14,516 nucleotides of DNA from DATLMR01 sp035634255 (lineage in GTDB: Bacteria > Acidobacteriota > Blastocatellia > UBA7656), in the NCBI GenBank assembly GCA_035634255.1, contig DASQDI010000075.1:1-14516 (forward strand). The letters run 5' to 3'. Below the pieces are notes generated by a model that ran no database searches, was not told the DNA's origin, and saw nothing but the letters and a program-made list of their open reading frames with translations. The translations under genes and the position numbers were made by a program. Below are positions 1 through 8,056 of this stretch, piece after piece; the first letter of the stretch is position 1, and every line of letters starts with the position of its first letter.

Positions 1-1
1 C

Positions 2-340
2 AACAATGTAGGAACCGCTTTCGGTAGGCTGGGCGATTATAAGAGGTGTATTGAGTACACCAGTAGCGCCTGGGAAATACTTAAAGAACTCCTTGGCGAA
101 AATCATCCGAACGTCCTTTTTATCAAGCTCACTATAGCAACAGCCCATGTTCGTATGGGTGACAACATTTCGGCCAGCCGCATAGTCGAAGCCTTGATGC
201 GTGATGTCCCTAAAGAGTTACCTTTGCGTTCAGATGTAGAGGAACTTAGGAAGATGATATTGACCGAGCTTATTCAAAAGGAGGGTTGCCAGCCACCTGT
301 TAATCCCGGCAAGCGGAAGAAGGGGAAGAAAAAAAGATAA
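2..340 (+). CDS. C-terminal part of a tetratricopeptide-repeat protein (5' truncated by window edge)
   Basis: The frame is open from base 2 to the TAA at 338-340, so this is the 3' end of a longer gene; the ATG at 155 is only an internal methionine. The first 40 or so residues read as one complete TPR of the kinesin-light-chain kind: N-N-x-G-x-A-F-x-x-L-G-D-Y, then I-E-Y, A-W-E-I, and the typical end L-G-E-N-H-P-N-V. A second, degenerate helix pair follows (T-A-H-V-R-M-G-D, then I-V-E-A-L-M). The last 15 residues are a lysine/arginine-rich basic tail (GKRKKGKKKR). TPRs mediate protein-protein contacts; the partner cannot be told from this fragment. By eye its DNA is richer in A+T than the genes downstream, which may mean a different history. 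TPR identity is fairly sure; function is unknown. Confidence 0.75.
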   Translation, partial: NNVGTAFGRLGDYKRCIEYTSSAWEILKELLGENHPNVLFIKLTIATAHVRMGDNISASRIVEALMRDVPKELPLRSDVEELRKMILTELIQKEGCQPPVNPGKRKKGKKKR

Positions 341-378
341 ACAACTCACCCGCTCTTTAATTTCTGCCGACTCTCTTC

Positions 379-445
379 TTTGCCCCGGCTCGCTATCGCC
401 CTGCCGCGACCCTCCCGCCGCGCAACTTTTTTTGCCCCGCTCGCT
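379..445. repeat. Short direct repeat in the asnS leader
   Basis: TTTGCCCCGGCTCGCT (379-394) recurs as TTTGCCCCGCTCGCT (431-445) with one base missing. The copies lie 52 bases apart in the pyrimidine-rich gap between the TPR gene and asnS. No function is evident, and simple slippage in GC-rich DNA could explain it. No clear terminator or promoter was found in this 165-base gap. Confidence 0.35.
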
Positions 446-505
446 GTAGTAGGATTATGGATTCAGTATTGATCTTGAGACTCGATAAACACGCCAGGAG
501 CGAAC

Positions 506-1819
506 ATGGATCAGATTCATATCAAAGATGTGTCGAAACACGTGGGCGAAGAGATCACTATAAAGGGATGGCTTTATAATCAGAGGTCGAGCGGGAAGCT
601 GATCTTCCCGCAGATTCGAGACGGCTCCGGGACCATTCAGGGCGTCGTCTTCAAGAAGAACGTGCCGGAGCGCGTCTGGTCCGACTTCGAGAAGCTGACG
701 CAGGAGTCCTCCATCATCGTGCGAGGCACGGCCCGCGCCGACGAGCGCGCGCCCGGAGGCTTCGAGATGGACATAACCGACGTGGAGGTTCTCAGCGTCG
801 CCGACTCTTACCCGATCACTCCGAAAGAACACGGCGTCGAGTTCCTGATGGACCACCGCCACCTGTGGCTGCGCTCGCGCCGCCAGCACGCGATCCTGAC
901 CGTCAGGGCCGAAGTGATCCGCGCCGTGCAGGACTACCTCGACTCGAACGGGTTCCTGCGAATGGACACGCCGGTATTCACCCCCAACGCCTGCGAGGGG
1001 ACGACCACGCTCTTCGAGGTCGATTACTTCGAAGACAGCAAAGCCTACCTGACTCAGTCGGGCCAGCTGTACAACGAAGCGACCGCCGCGGCTTTCGGCA
1101 AGGTCTACTGCTTCGGCCCCGCGTTTCGCGCGGAAAAATCGAAGACCCGCCGCCACCTGACAGAGTTCTGGATGGTCGAGCCGGAGGTCGCGTACGCGGA
1201 CCTGAACGACATCATGGAGCTGTCGGAAAACTTCCTCACCTTCATCGTCCGCCGCGTGCTCGAAAACAGGCGGAAGGAGTTGGAGGAGCTTGAGCGCGAC
1301 ATCTCGCTGCTTGAGAAGATCGAGACGCCCTTCCCCCGCCTACAGTACGACGACGCGGTTCGCATGCTTCAGGAAGGGTACGAGAAGGGCGAGCTCGAAA
1401 CCCGGTTTGAATGGGGCGGAGACTTCGGCTCCCCCGACGAGACATACCTTTCGAAGAAATTCGAGAGGCCCGTGCTCGTCCACCGGTACCCCGCGGCCGT
1501 GAAGGCATTCTATATGAAGGCCGACCCCGAGCGGCCCGAGCTCGCTCTGTGCGTTGACGTGCTCGCGCCCGAAGGCTACGGCGAGGTGATAGGCGGGGGC
1601 CAGCGCGCGGAGGACCTCGACTACCTGCTTAAACAGATCAAGGACCACAACCTGCCGGAAGACGCTTTCGACTGGTACCTCGACCTCCGCAAGTACGGCA
1701 CCTTCCCGCACGGGGGCTTCGGCATGGGGATCGAGCGGTGCACCGCGTGGATCTGCGGCATCGAGCACATCCGCGAGACGATTCCCTTCCCGCGAATGCT
1801 CTACAGGCTGAAGCCATGA
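506..1819 (+). CDS. asnS: Asparagine--tRNA ligase (AsnRS, class IIb)
   Basis: Charges tRNA-Asn with asparagine in the cytoplasm using ATP. The 437-residue length is normal for the family. Residues about 18-100 form the N-terminal OB-fold anticodon-binding domain (I-K-G-W-L-Y, I-R-D-G-S-G). The class II catalytic core follows: motif 1 around 150-165 (F-L-R-M-D-T-P ending in E-G-T-T), motif 2 at 207-227 (F-R-A-E-K-S-K-T-R-R-H, then E-F-W-M-V-E-P-E), and motif 3 at about 406-418 (G-M-G-I-E-R, then W-I-C-G). From memory the sequence follows the Thermus-type AsnRS closely along its whole length, including F-L-M-D-H-R-H-L-W-L-R and the C-terminal I-P-F-P-R-M. The motif 2 pattern favours AsnRS over AspRS. 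The ATG start is supported by AGGAG at 496-500, five bases upstream. It is a stand-alone housekeeping gene, convergent with the glycosyltransferase operon. Confidence 0.96.
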   Translation: MDQIHIKDVSKHVGEEITIKGWLYNQRSSGKLIFPQIRDGSGTIQGVVFKKNVPERVWSDFEKLTQESSIIVRGTARADERAPGGFEMDITDVEVLSVADSYPITPKEHGVEFLMDHRHLWLRSRRQHAILTVRAEVIRAVQDYLDSNGFLRMDTPVFTPNACEGTTTLFEVDYFEDSKAYLTQSGQLYNEATAAAFGKVYCFGPAFRAEKSKTRRHLTEFWMVEPEVAYADLNDIMELSENFLTFIVRRVLENRRKELEELERDISLLEKIETPFPRLQYDDAVRMLQEGYEKGELETRFEWGGDFGSPDETYLSKKFERPVLVHRYPAAVKAFYMKADPERPELALCVDVLAPEGYGEVIGGGQRAEDLDYLLKQIKDHNLPEDAFDWYLDLRKYGTFPHGGFGMGIERCTAWICGIEHIRETIPFPRMLYRLKP

Positions 1820-1826
1820 GGGCGGG

Positions 1827-1913
1827 GGTCAGTGGCCGGGATTCAGGGGCCGGTGATGATAAGAGGCTCTCTTTATAGAATCCTTTTCCTACCCTGAATC
1901 CTGGCCACTGGCC
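1827..1913. terminator. Long inverted repeat between convergent genes, possible bidirectional terminator
   Basis: The arms are 1827-1848 and 1892-1913: 22 bases each, 20 of 22 complementary, with a 43-base loop. The left arm starts GGTCAGTGGCC and ends ATTCAGGG; the right arm is its complement. It sits 7 bases after the asnS stop and runs into the 3' end of the convergent glycosyltransferase gene. There is no clear T-tract after the stem on either strand, so it could equally be two inverted copies of an intergenic repeat rather than an evolved terminator. Confidence 0.45.
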
Positions 1914-3025
1914 ACCGACCCCTGACCCCTGACCACCGACTCAATTTTCTCCGCGAGGTCAGCCCCGGTCTCTTTCGATGCGGAGCGCAGGTTATTTGCG
2001 AAGGCCGGCCCGAGGTGATTTTCAAAGTAATCTATTATCGCGCGGGCCAGCGCGTCGGAGTCTCCGGGCGGAACGAGCAGGCCGTTCACGCCGTCGGCGA
2101 CTATCTCCTGAAGGCCGCCGGTGCGCGACGCGATGATGGGCAGGCCGTTCGCGAGCGCGACCTGCGCCACCCCGCTCTGGGTCGCGCTCAGGTAAGGCAG
2201 GACCAGAACGTCCGCGCGCTCGAACAGCCCAGACACTTCCTCGTTCGGTATGTAACGGTCCTCAAGCGTGACGTGCTCTCGGAGATCATAATCATCTATG
2301 AGCGCTAAATATTTTTCTACCGGGTCGTAGAACTCCCCCGCGACGATGAGCCGGCAATCGACCCGCGCGCGCGCTTTCGCCGCGGCCGCGAGCAGCACGT
2401 CGAGCCCTTTGTACTTGCGGACGAGCCCGAAAAAAAGGAGCGTCCGCCCGTCGCGCTCGCGCCCGCCGGGCCTGCGAAACTCTTCGGGCGAAGGGAGCGC
2501 CGAGACTTCGACCGTTCTGCCCGGAAGCAACGCGAGCAGCTCTTTGCGGTCGCTCTGCGAATGGGTGATGAAGCGGGCGGCGGGGCTGAGCGCGAAGGAG
2601 ACGAGCGCGCGGTCCAGAGGCGTCCGCTCATGCGGAAAGATGTTGTGACATTCGATGACGAGATGCGCCCGCGGCTTCCGCGACTTTTTCAGGAGTCTGC
2701 CGAGGACTCCCACGAGGGGCGCGAAGAAGGGATGCCACCACTCGATGATCACCGCGTCGGGCGCGAAACTCTTTATGGCCCCGGCGGCTCGAAACCACGT
2801 GACGGGATTGGTTGAATCGAGCAGGGGCAGGGCGCCCGGATCGAGCTTCAGGCGGCTGGAATCAATCGGGCTCTTGCCCGGAAACAGGAGGCCCGGATAG
2901 AGCCTGCTGAAGGAGACGACCTGCACCGAATGGCCCCGCTCGGTCAGAGAGCGGTGGAGCAGGTATACGTGGTGGGCGATGCCGCCTCTGAGCGGGTAAG
3001 CGGGCCCGACTATCGTGATCCTCAC
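1889..3025 (-). CDS. GT4-type (GT-B fold) glycosyltransferase
   Basis: Probable cytoplasmic or membrane-associated retaining glycosyltransferase that adds a sugar from a nucleotide donor to a growing surface glycan. The N-terminal half has the glycine-rich start R-I-T-I-V-G-P-A-Y-P-L-R-G-G-I-A-H-H (2-19), typical of the acceptor domain. The donor-binding half starts at about 196 with L-F-F-G-L-V-R-K-Y-K-G-L-D and has the loop S-A-T-Q-S-G-V-A-Q-V-A-L-A-N-G-L-P-I (280-297) followed by T-G-G-L-Q-E-I-V (302-309). The classical E-x7-E is replaced by the T-Q-S-G form, which is known in this subgroup. The start is GTG (3025-3023); it overlaps the upstream GT2 stop in GTGA, so the two are translationally coupled. 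The last 12 residues come from an intergenic-type repeat and are probably not part of the fold. No signal peptide or membrane helix is seen. The donor and acceptor sugars cannot be told. Confidence 0.88.
   Translation of the reverse strand: MRITIVGPAYPLRGGIAHHVYLLHRSLTERGHSVQVVSFSRLYPGLLFPGKSPIDSSRLKLDPGALPLLDSTNPVTWFRAAGAIKSFAPDAVIIEWWHPFFAPLVGVLGRLLKKSRKPRAHLVIECHNIFPHERTPLDRALVSFALSPAARFITHSQSDRKELLALLPGRTVEVSALPSPEEFRRPGGRERDGRTLLFFGLVRKYKGLDVLLAAAAKARARVDCRLIVAGEFYDPVEKYLALIDDYDLREHVTLEDRYIPNEEVSGLFERADVLVLPYLSATQSGVAQVALANGLPIIASRTGGLQEIVADGVNGLLVPPGDSDALARAIIDYFENHLGPAFANNLRSASKETGADLAEKIESVVRGQGSVASGQDSG
1892..1940 (-). repeat. GTCAGTGGCC-type low-complexity repeat read as protein C-terminus
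   Basis: On the minus strand this tract is made of imperfect short units of the type GGTCAGGG, GGTCGGTGG and CCAGTGGCCAGG. It is in frame with the glycosyltransferase gene and encodes its last residues (GQGSVASGQDSG). Such units are usually found between genes. A separate inverted copy lies at 1827-1848. Confidence 0.6.
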
Positions 3026-4068
3026 CGCCCCGACTTCTCCTTCATGATCTCCTGCGCGCGCGCGTCCGCGCCCATGCCGCGCGCCGCGCCCGCGTTCACG
3101 CCTTCGTCCTCGCTCGTTTCGACAATCGAGTAATCATTCTCTCGGCGGTAGGAGAAGGCGATCATCTCCGCGAGAAGGCCGAACAGCACGAGTTGCAGGC
3201 CGACGATGATGAGCAGGGTCCCGATTATCAGGAGGGGCCGGTTGCTCAGCCACTCTTTGTAGAAGGCGCGCATGAAGATCAGGTACGAGTCGATCAGAGT
3301 CCCGACCCCGGCCAGCGCCATGCCCATCACCCCGAAAAAGTGCAGGGGCTTGTTGGTGTACCGGGTCAGTAGGATGACGGTGAGCAGGCTGAAGAACCCG
3401 CCGGATACTCTCCCGAGGCCGTAGCGCGAGCTCCCGTGGGCTCTGGGCGCGTGGTTGATCTTCACTTCGGCGAGCCTGAACCCTCGGTAGCTGGCGAGCA
3501 CGGGGATGTAGCGGTGGCGCTCCCCGTAGATCATCACCTCGTCGAGCACCTCTTTCCTGTAGCACTTGAAGCCGCAGTTGATGTCGTGGAGGCGGACGCC
3601 GGTGAGGATCGAAGTCACCTTATTGTAAACCCTCGAAGCCGCGCGCTTGGTCAGCCTGTCCCTGCGGGAATGCCGCCAGCCCGATACGAGGTCGTTCCCC
3701 TCTTCGAGCTTGCCCATGAGCAGGGGCAGCTGGTCGGGCAGGTCCTGAAGGTCCGCGTCCATGGTCACGATTATTTCGTAGCGCGCGGCGCTGAACCCGG
3801 CGGCGAGCGCGGCCGACTTCCCGAAGTTCCTCCTGAACCGGATGTACTTCACGCACCCGTCGCGCGCCCTCAAGCTCTTGAGCACGTCGATGGAGCCGTC
3901 AGTGCTCCCGTCGTCTATGAAGATGATCTCGTACCGGCTCGCGAGGCTCGGGAGCACGGAAGACAGGTCGGCGTGCAGCTCTTCGAGCGACGCGCTCTCG
4001 TTGAGCAGAGGGATGACCATCGAAATCCGGCGGTCGGGCGGGCTTTTCTTTAAATTACTATCGGCCAT
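3022..4068 (-). CDS. GT2 polyprenyl-phosphate sugar transferase (GtrB/DPM1-like) with C-terminal membrane helices
   Basis: Probably transfers a hexose from a nucleotide sugar to undecaprenyl phosphate on the inner face of the cytoplasmic membrane, making a lipid-linked donor for GT-C enzymes. The GT-A domain covers about residues 14-230: V-I-P-L-L-N-E-S (18-25), D-D-G-S-T-D-G-S (52-59), the metal-binding D-A-D with L-Q-D-L-P (104-111), and H-D-I-N-C-G-F-K (161-168), all typical of the DPM1/GtrB/ArnC branch. Hydrophobic segments near 242-263 and 279-305 fit the two C-terminal membrane helices of GtrB-type enzymes, and a charged tail follows (311-348). The ATG at 4068-4066 has only a weak GGAAAA ahead of it. 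It is first in a two-gene minus-strand operon and divergent from a GT-C gene that could use its product. A processive GT2 is less likely because the Q-x-x-R-W motif is absent. Confidence 0.88.
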   Translation of the reverse strand: MADSNLKKSPPDRRISMVIPLLNESASLEELHADLSSVLPSLASRYEIIFIDDGSTDGSIDVLKSLRARDGCVKYIRFRRNFGKSAALAAGFSAARYEIIVTMDADLQDLPDQLPLLMGKLEEGNDLVSGWRHSRRDRLTKRAASRVYNKVTSILTGVRLHDINCGFKCYRKEVLDEVMIYGERHRYIPVLASYRGFRLAEVKINHAPRAHGSSRYGLGRVSGGFFSLLTVILLTRYTNKPLHFFGVMGMALAGVGTLIDSYLIFMRAFYKEWLSNRPLLIIGTLLIIVGLQLVLFGLLAEMIAFSYRRENDYSIVETSEDEGVNAGAARGMGADARAQEIMKEKSGR

Positions 4069-4253
4069 TTTTCCGGTGAGTCACAGCTATTGTGCGTTCG
4101 AAACCGCTTGTATAAGATATAGCGTCACTGACGTTGAATACAAACATAATCTGCCGCGTTGGCGGCGTCGGCTTGTGTCAATAACCCTTGGCGAATACTT
4201 GCGTCCACGCCCGCGGGTAATCTGTATTTATATTTTTGAAGCAATACCGGTGT
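4069..4253. promoter_or_regulatory. Divergent intergenic region with a candidate minus-strand promoter
   Basis: This is the only place where transcripts for the GT2/GT4 pair (minus) and the GT-C gene (plus) can both start nearby, and it is AT-richer than its flanks. On the minus strand TTGTAT (4143-4138) and TATATC (4121-4116) are separated by 16 bases, a plausible sigma70-type pair. A small perfect dyad, CGTCA-C-TGACG (4123-4133), falls between the two boxes and could be an operator or chance. No convincing plus-strand promoter was picked out. Confidence 0.35.
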
Positions 4254-6257
4254 ATGAAAGCTAAAGCTGCTGGTTCTGTCCCGATAAGCAAGAGCAGGAA
4301 GAGTTCCCGCGCAGGTCGCAAGGCGAAGGCGGGCGCGAGCACCGGCAGGACTCCCCTCTACATCACCGTCGGGTCTCTGGCCGCGGTAGTCGTCGTCTGC
4401 TACGCCAACAGCCTCGCGAACGGTTTCGTCTTCGACGACCACCGGCTCGTGCTCATCGAGGGCAGGCCCCGCGGCATGTCTCACTTTTTCGACATGCTGC
4501 TCTATTCCTACAGGCCCGTGCGGAACCTCTCTTACGCGCTCGACTTCCTGATCTGGGGGGATAACCCGGTCGGGTTCCACCTCACGAACCTGCTGATCCA
4601 CGGGGCGAACACGGTCCTGGTCTACTTCCTCGCCCGGCGCGTCATGGGCGGGGCGGTCGCGTCGGTGGTGGCGGCCGTGATCTTCGCGGTCCACCCGATC
4701 CAGACCGACGCGGTGAGCTACATATCGGGCCGCCGCGACCTGCTCTTCTCCCTCTTTTATGTCGCGAGCTTCCTGGCCTACCTGAAATACCGCGAGCGGC
4801 GCACGATTGCGGGCTTCGCCCTCTTTATGGGCCTGTGGGGGCTCGGCCTGCTGTCGAAAGAGATGGCGGTGACTCTGCCCGGCCTCATCTTCATGTGGAA
4901 CTTCTGCGAGCGGTGGGGCGAGCAGGAGGGCGGCTGGCTCAGGAAATCGCTCACGTCCGCGCGGAAGGCGCTCGCGGAAGACCGGTGGCTCTACGCCCTG
5001 CTCGTCGCGGCGGGGCTCGCCTACATGTGGTACATGATTTTCGAGAGGCGGGCGAGCGGGCGGGCGGGCGTTCAGGGGGTGCAGTACTGGGGGGGCAGTT
5101 TTTACACGAACGTACTCACCGTCGCGCGCGTGCATGCGTGGTACCTGAAGCAGATCGTCTTCCCCACCCCCATCGCGCAGTATTACGGCGCATTCGAGGT
5201 GTCGAGGTCTATCCTTGAGCCGAAGGTGCTGTTGTCTCTGGCGGTCGTCGGCGCGGCGCTGGCGTGGGGCCTGCGGCTGTTGAAGAAAGACCGGGTCATG
5301 TCTTTCGCCATACTCTCTTACTTCGTCTTACTGCTCCCGGTCAGCCAGATCATCCCGCATCACGAGCTCGTGGCCGACCACTACCTTTACCTCCCGATGG
5401 CCTGCGTCGGGCTGCTCGCCGCCCGGCTCGTGGAAAAGTTTTCGGCCGCGGACGCGGAGTCGCGCAGGCTGGCTTACGCGGGGGTCCTTGTCGTATGCGC
5501 CGTGTTCGCGGTGTTGACCATAATGCGCAACAGGGAGTGGAAGGACGAGCTCAGCGTCTGGCAGGCCAACTACGAGTCGGTCCCGAACTCGCCGCGCGCC
5601 GCGCATAACTTCGGGGGCCTGCTGATGAGGCGCGACCCGAGGCGGGCCGAGGAGTTATTCAGGCAGGCGCTCGCGAACGACCCCGACTTCGAGCCCGTCT
5701 ACCTCTCCCTGGCCCAGCTGTACGTCGCTTCGAAGAGGCCGAAAGAGGCCGACGAGCTGGCCGAGCAGGCCCTCACACTGTTCGGGTCGAAGGCGGGCTC
5801 GCACATACTGCGGAACCCGGCCCTGCTGCGCTCGCAGTTGAAGACGGTGCAGGCGGCGGCGCGGTGGGAGATGGGCGACCACGCGGCGACCGAGCGGCTC
5901 CTGAACGAAGCCATAACCGAGTACGCGCCCAACATGGACTCTTACCTCGCGCTCGCCAACCTCTACCGCGGCAAGGACCCGGCGAGGGAGCAGCTGGTGC
6001 TGGCGCAGGCGCTCGAAGTCTCCCCCAACTCCTACGAGGCGAACGCGAGGCTCGCGGCGGCGCTCGCTTCGGATAAGAAATTCGACGGCGCGCTGGCGCG
6101 GCTGCAAAAGCTGCTCACCCTGAACCCGTCGGGGGTCGAGTGCGACAGGTCCGGCCCGCACATCGCGGCGGCCCGGTCCGCGGCCTCGGGGCAGGCGGGC
6201 TCGCCCGAAGTGGTGTCGGCGGTCAGGAGCGTCGAGCAGCAATGCCAGAGGAAGTGA
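4254..6257 (+). CDS. TMTC-like GT-C membrane protein with C-terminal tetratricopeptide repeats
   Basis: Probable integral-membrane transferase that takes a sugar from a polyprenyl-phosphate donor on the outer face of the membrane. From the ATG at 4254 it has 667 residues; a TTG at 4236 would add six, and neither has a clear ribosome site. A basic N-tail precedes about 11 hydrophobic segments. Features shared with the eukaryotic TMTC O-mannosyltransferases are N-S-L-A-N-G-F-V-F-D-D-H near 52-63 (the acidic pair D61-D62 sits in the first outer loop, as in GT-C enzymes), Y-R-P-V-R-N-L-S-Y-A-L near 86, A-V-H-P-I-Q-T-D-A-V near 145, S-K-E-M-A-V near 201, and D-H-Y-L-Y-L-P near 375. Residues about 440-625 hold four to five TPR-like helix pairs (for example A-E-E-L-F-R-Q-A-L then N-D-P), probably periplasmic. 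It is divergent from the GT2 gene and upstream of the exporter genes. A Wzy-like or other GT-C role is an alternative. Confidence 0.8.
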   Translation: MKAKAAGSVPISKSRKSSRAGRKAKAGASTGRTPLYITVGSLAAVVVVCYANSLANGFVFDDHRLVLIEGRPRGMSHFFDMLLYSYRPVRNLSYALDFLIWGDNPVGFHLTNLLIHGANTVLVYFLARRVMGGAVASVVAAVIFAVHPIQTDAVSYISGRRDLLFSLFYVASFLAYLKYRERRTIAGFALFMGLWGLGLLSKEMAVTLPGLIFMWNFCERWGEQEGGWLRKSLTSARKALAEDRWLYALLVAAGLAYMWYMIFERRASGRAGVQGVQYWGGSFYTNVLTVARVHAWYLKQIVFPTPIAQYYGAFEVSRSILEPKVLLSLAVVGAALAWGLRLLKKDRVMSFAILSYFVLLLPVSQIIPHHELVADHYLYLPMACVGLLAARLVEKFSAADAESRRLAYAGVLVVCAVFAVLTIMRNREWKDELSVWQANYESVPNSPRAAHNFGGLLMRRDPRRAEELFRQALANDPDFEPVYLSLAQLYVASKRPKEADELAEQALTLFGSKAGSHILRNPALLRSQLKTVQAAARWEMGDHAATERLLNEAITEYAPNMDSYLALANLYRGKDPAREQLVLAQALEVSPNSYEANARLAAALASDKKFDGALARLQKLLTLNPSGVECDRSGPHIAAARSAASGQAGSPEVVSAVRSVEQQCQRK

Positions 6258-6295
6258 CCGGAGGTGAGAGGGCTTACGCCCGGGCCGCCTCCGCA

Positions 6296-6324
6296 TTGCA
6301 CTTGCGCGAGTAGCGGATTAATAG
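6296..6324 (+). promoter_or_regulatory. Candidate sigma70-type promoter for the ABC exporter genes
   Basis: TTGCAC (6296-6301), a 17-base spacer and TAATAG (6319-6324) lie 36 bases before the ATG of the permease gene, in the 103-base gap after the GT-C gene. It would let the exporter pair be transcribed separately from the upstream gene. It is read by eye only. Confidence 0.4.
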
Positions 6325-6360
6325 TTGAATAGATCGGGTCAAACAGGGACTTAGATTTTA

Positions 6361-7260
<900 letters not shown>

Positions 7261-7279
7261 GGTTTTCCCGCGGGACCAG

Positions 7280-8056
7280 ATGAGACCGATCATAAAAGTC
7301 GAGAACCTGAGCAAGCGGTACCACATCGGCACGAGCCCGGCGCACCGGGGGGCCCTGCGCTACGCGACCCTGCGCGAATCCCTGGCGCGGGTGGCCAGCG
7401 CGCCGATCAGGAGGCTGGCGCGGGGCGGGCGCTCGGGCGACGAGACCATCTGGGCGTTGAAGGACGTGACCTTCAACGTCCTGCCCTCGGAGGTCGTGGG
7501 GATCATCGGCGCGAACGGCTCCGGCAAGTCGACCCTCCTCAAAGTACTCTCGCGCATCACCGACCCGACGACCGGCCGCGTCGAGCTTTACGGGCGGGTC
7601 GCGAGCCTGCTCGAAGTCGGCACGGGCTTCCACCCCGACCTGACCGGCAAAGAGAACATCTACCTGAACGGCGCGGTGCTCGGGATGAAGCGGCGCGAGA
7701 TCGCGCGCAAGTTCGACGAGATCGTCGCCTTCGCCGAGATCGACAAGTTCCTCGACACGTCCGTTAAGTACTATTCGAGCGGGATGTACGTGCGCCTCGC
7801 CTTCGCCGTCGCCGCGCACCTCGACCCGGACATCCTGATCGTCGACGAGGTGCTGGCCGTCGGAGACGCCAGCTTCCAGAAGAAGTGCCTCGGCAAGATG
7901 GACGACGTGACCAAAAGCGGCCGGACCGTCCTGTTCGTCAGCCACGGCATGGAGATGATCGCGCAGCTGTGCCAGAGGACCATACTCATGAAGGACGGGC
8001 GGGTCAGTAAGGTCGGCCCGTCCAGAGAAGTGATCGATCACTACCTTGGGTTATAG
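7280..8056 (+). CDS. ABC exporter ATPase (Wzt/KpsT type, no C-terminal carbohydrate-binding domain)
   Basis: Cytoplasmic ATPase that drives glycan export with the preceding permease. Walker A is G-A-N-G-S-G-K-S-T (77-85), the signature is S-S-G-M-Y-V-R-L-A (166-174), Walker B is I-L-I-V-D-E (185-190), and the switch histidine lies in S-H-G-M-E (221-225). The arginine-rich insert of about 35 residues between S-K-R-Y (11-14) and W-A-L-K-D-V-T-F (58-65), and the L-E-V-G-T-G-F-H-P-D-L-T-G-K-E-N motif (111-126), are typical of polysaccharide exporters. The protein stops at residue 258, just after the ATPase fold. It therefore lacks the C-terminal domain by which Wzt of the O9a kind reads the capped glycan end, which points to a cap-independent exporter. 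The ribosome site is weak (GGGA at 7272-7275), consistent with coupling to the permease gene. Confidence 0.93.
   Translation: MRPIIKVENLSKRYHIGTSPAHRGALRYATLRESLARVASAPIRRLARGGRSGDETIWALKDVTFNVLPSEVVGIIGANGSGKSTLLKVLSRITDPTTGRVELYGRVASLLEVGTGFHPDLTGKENIYLNGAVLGMKRREIARKFDEIVAFAEIDKFLDTSVKYYSSGMYVRLAFAVAAHLDPDILIVDEVLAVGDASFQKKCLGKMDDVTKSGRTVLFVSHGMEMIAQLCQRTILMKDGRVSKVGPSREVIDHYLGL

Noticed and set aside
455..1156. A 233-codon minus-strand frame opposite asnS
   Set aside because: It is a shadow of the asnS reading frame, whose class II synthetase motifs are unmistakable.
3436..4053. A 205-codon plus-strand frame opposite the GT2 gene
   Set aside because: It is the antisense of an intact GT2 domain, with composition typical of GC-rich shadows and no ribosome site of note.
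4125..5135. A 336-codon open frame on the minus strand opposite the GT-C gene
   Set aside because: It is rich in Arg, His, Pro and Glu with no fold pattern, typical of the antisense frame of GC-rich coding DNA, and it covers the divergent promoter region. The plus-strand frame has clear membrane and family motifs.
6260..6292. GGAGG/CCTCC with nested GGGC-TTAC-GCCC as a terminator after the GT-C gene
   Set aside because: The outer and inner stems are separated by unpaired bases and there is no T-tract. It lies in GC-rich DNA where such pairs are common.
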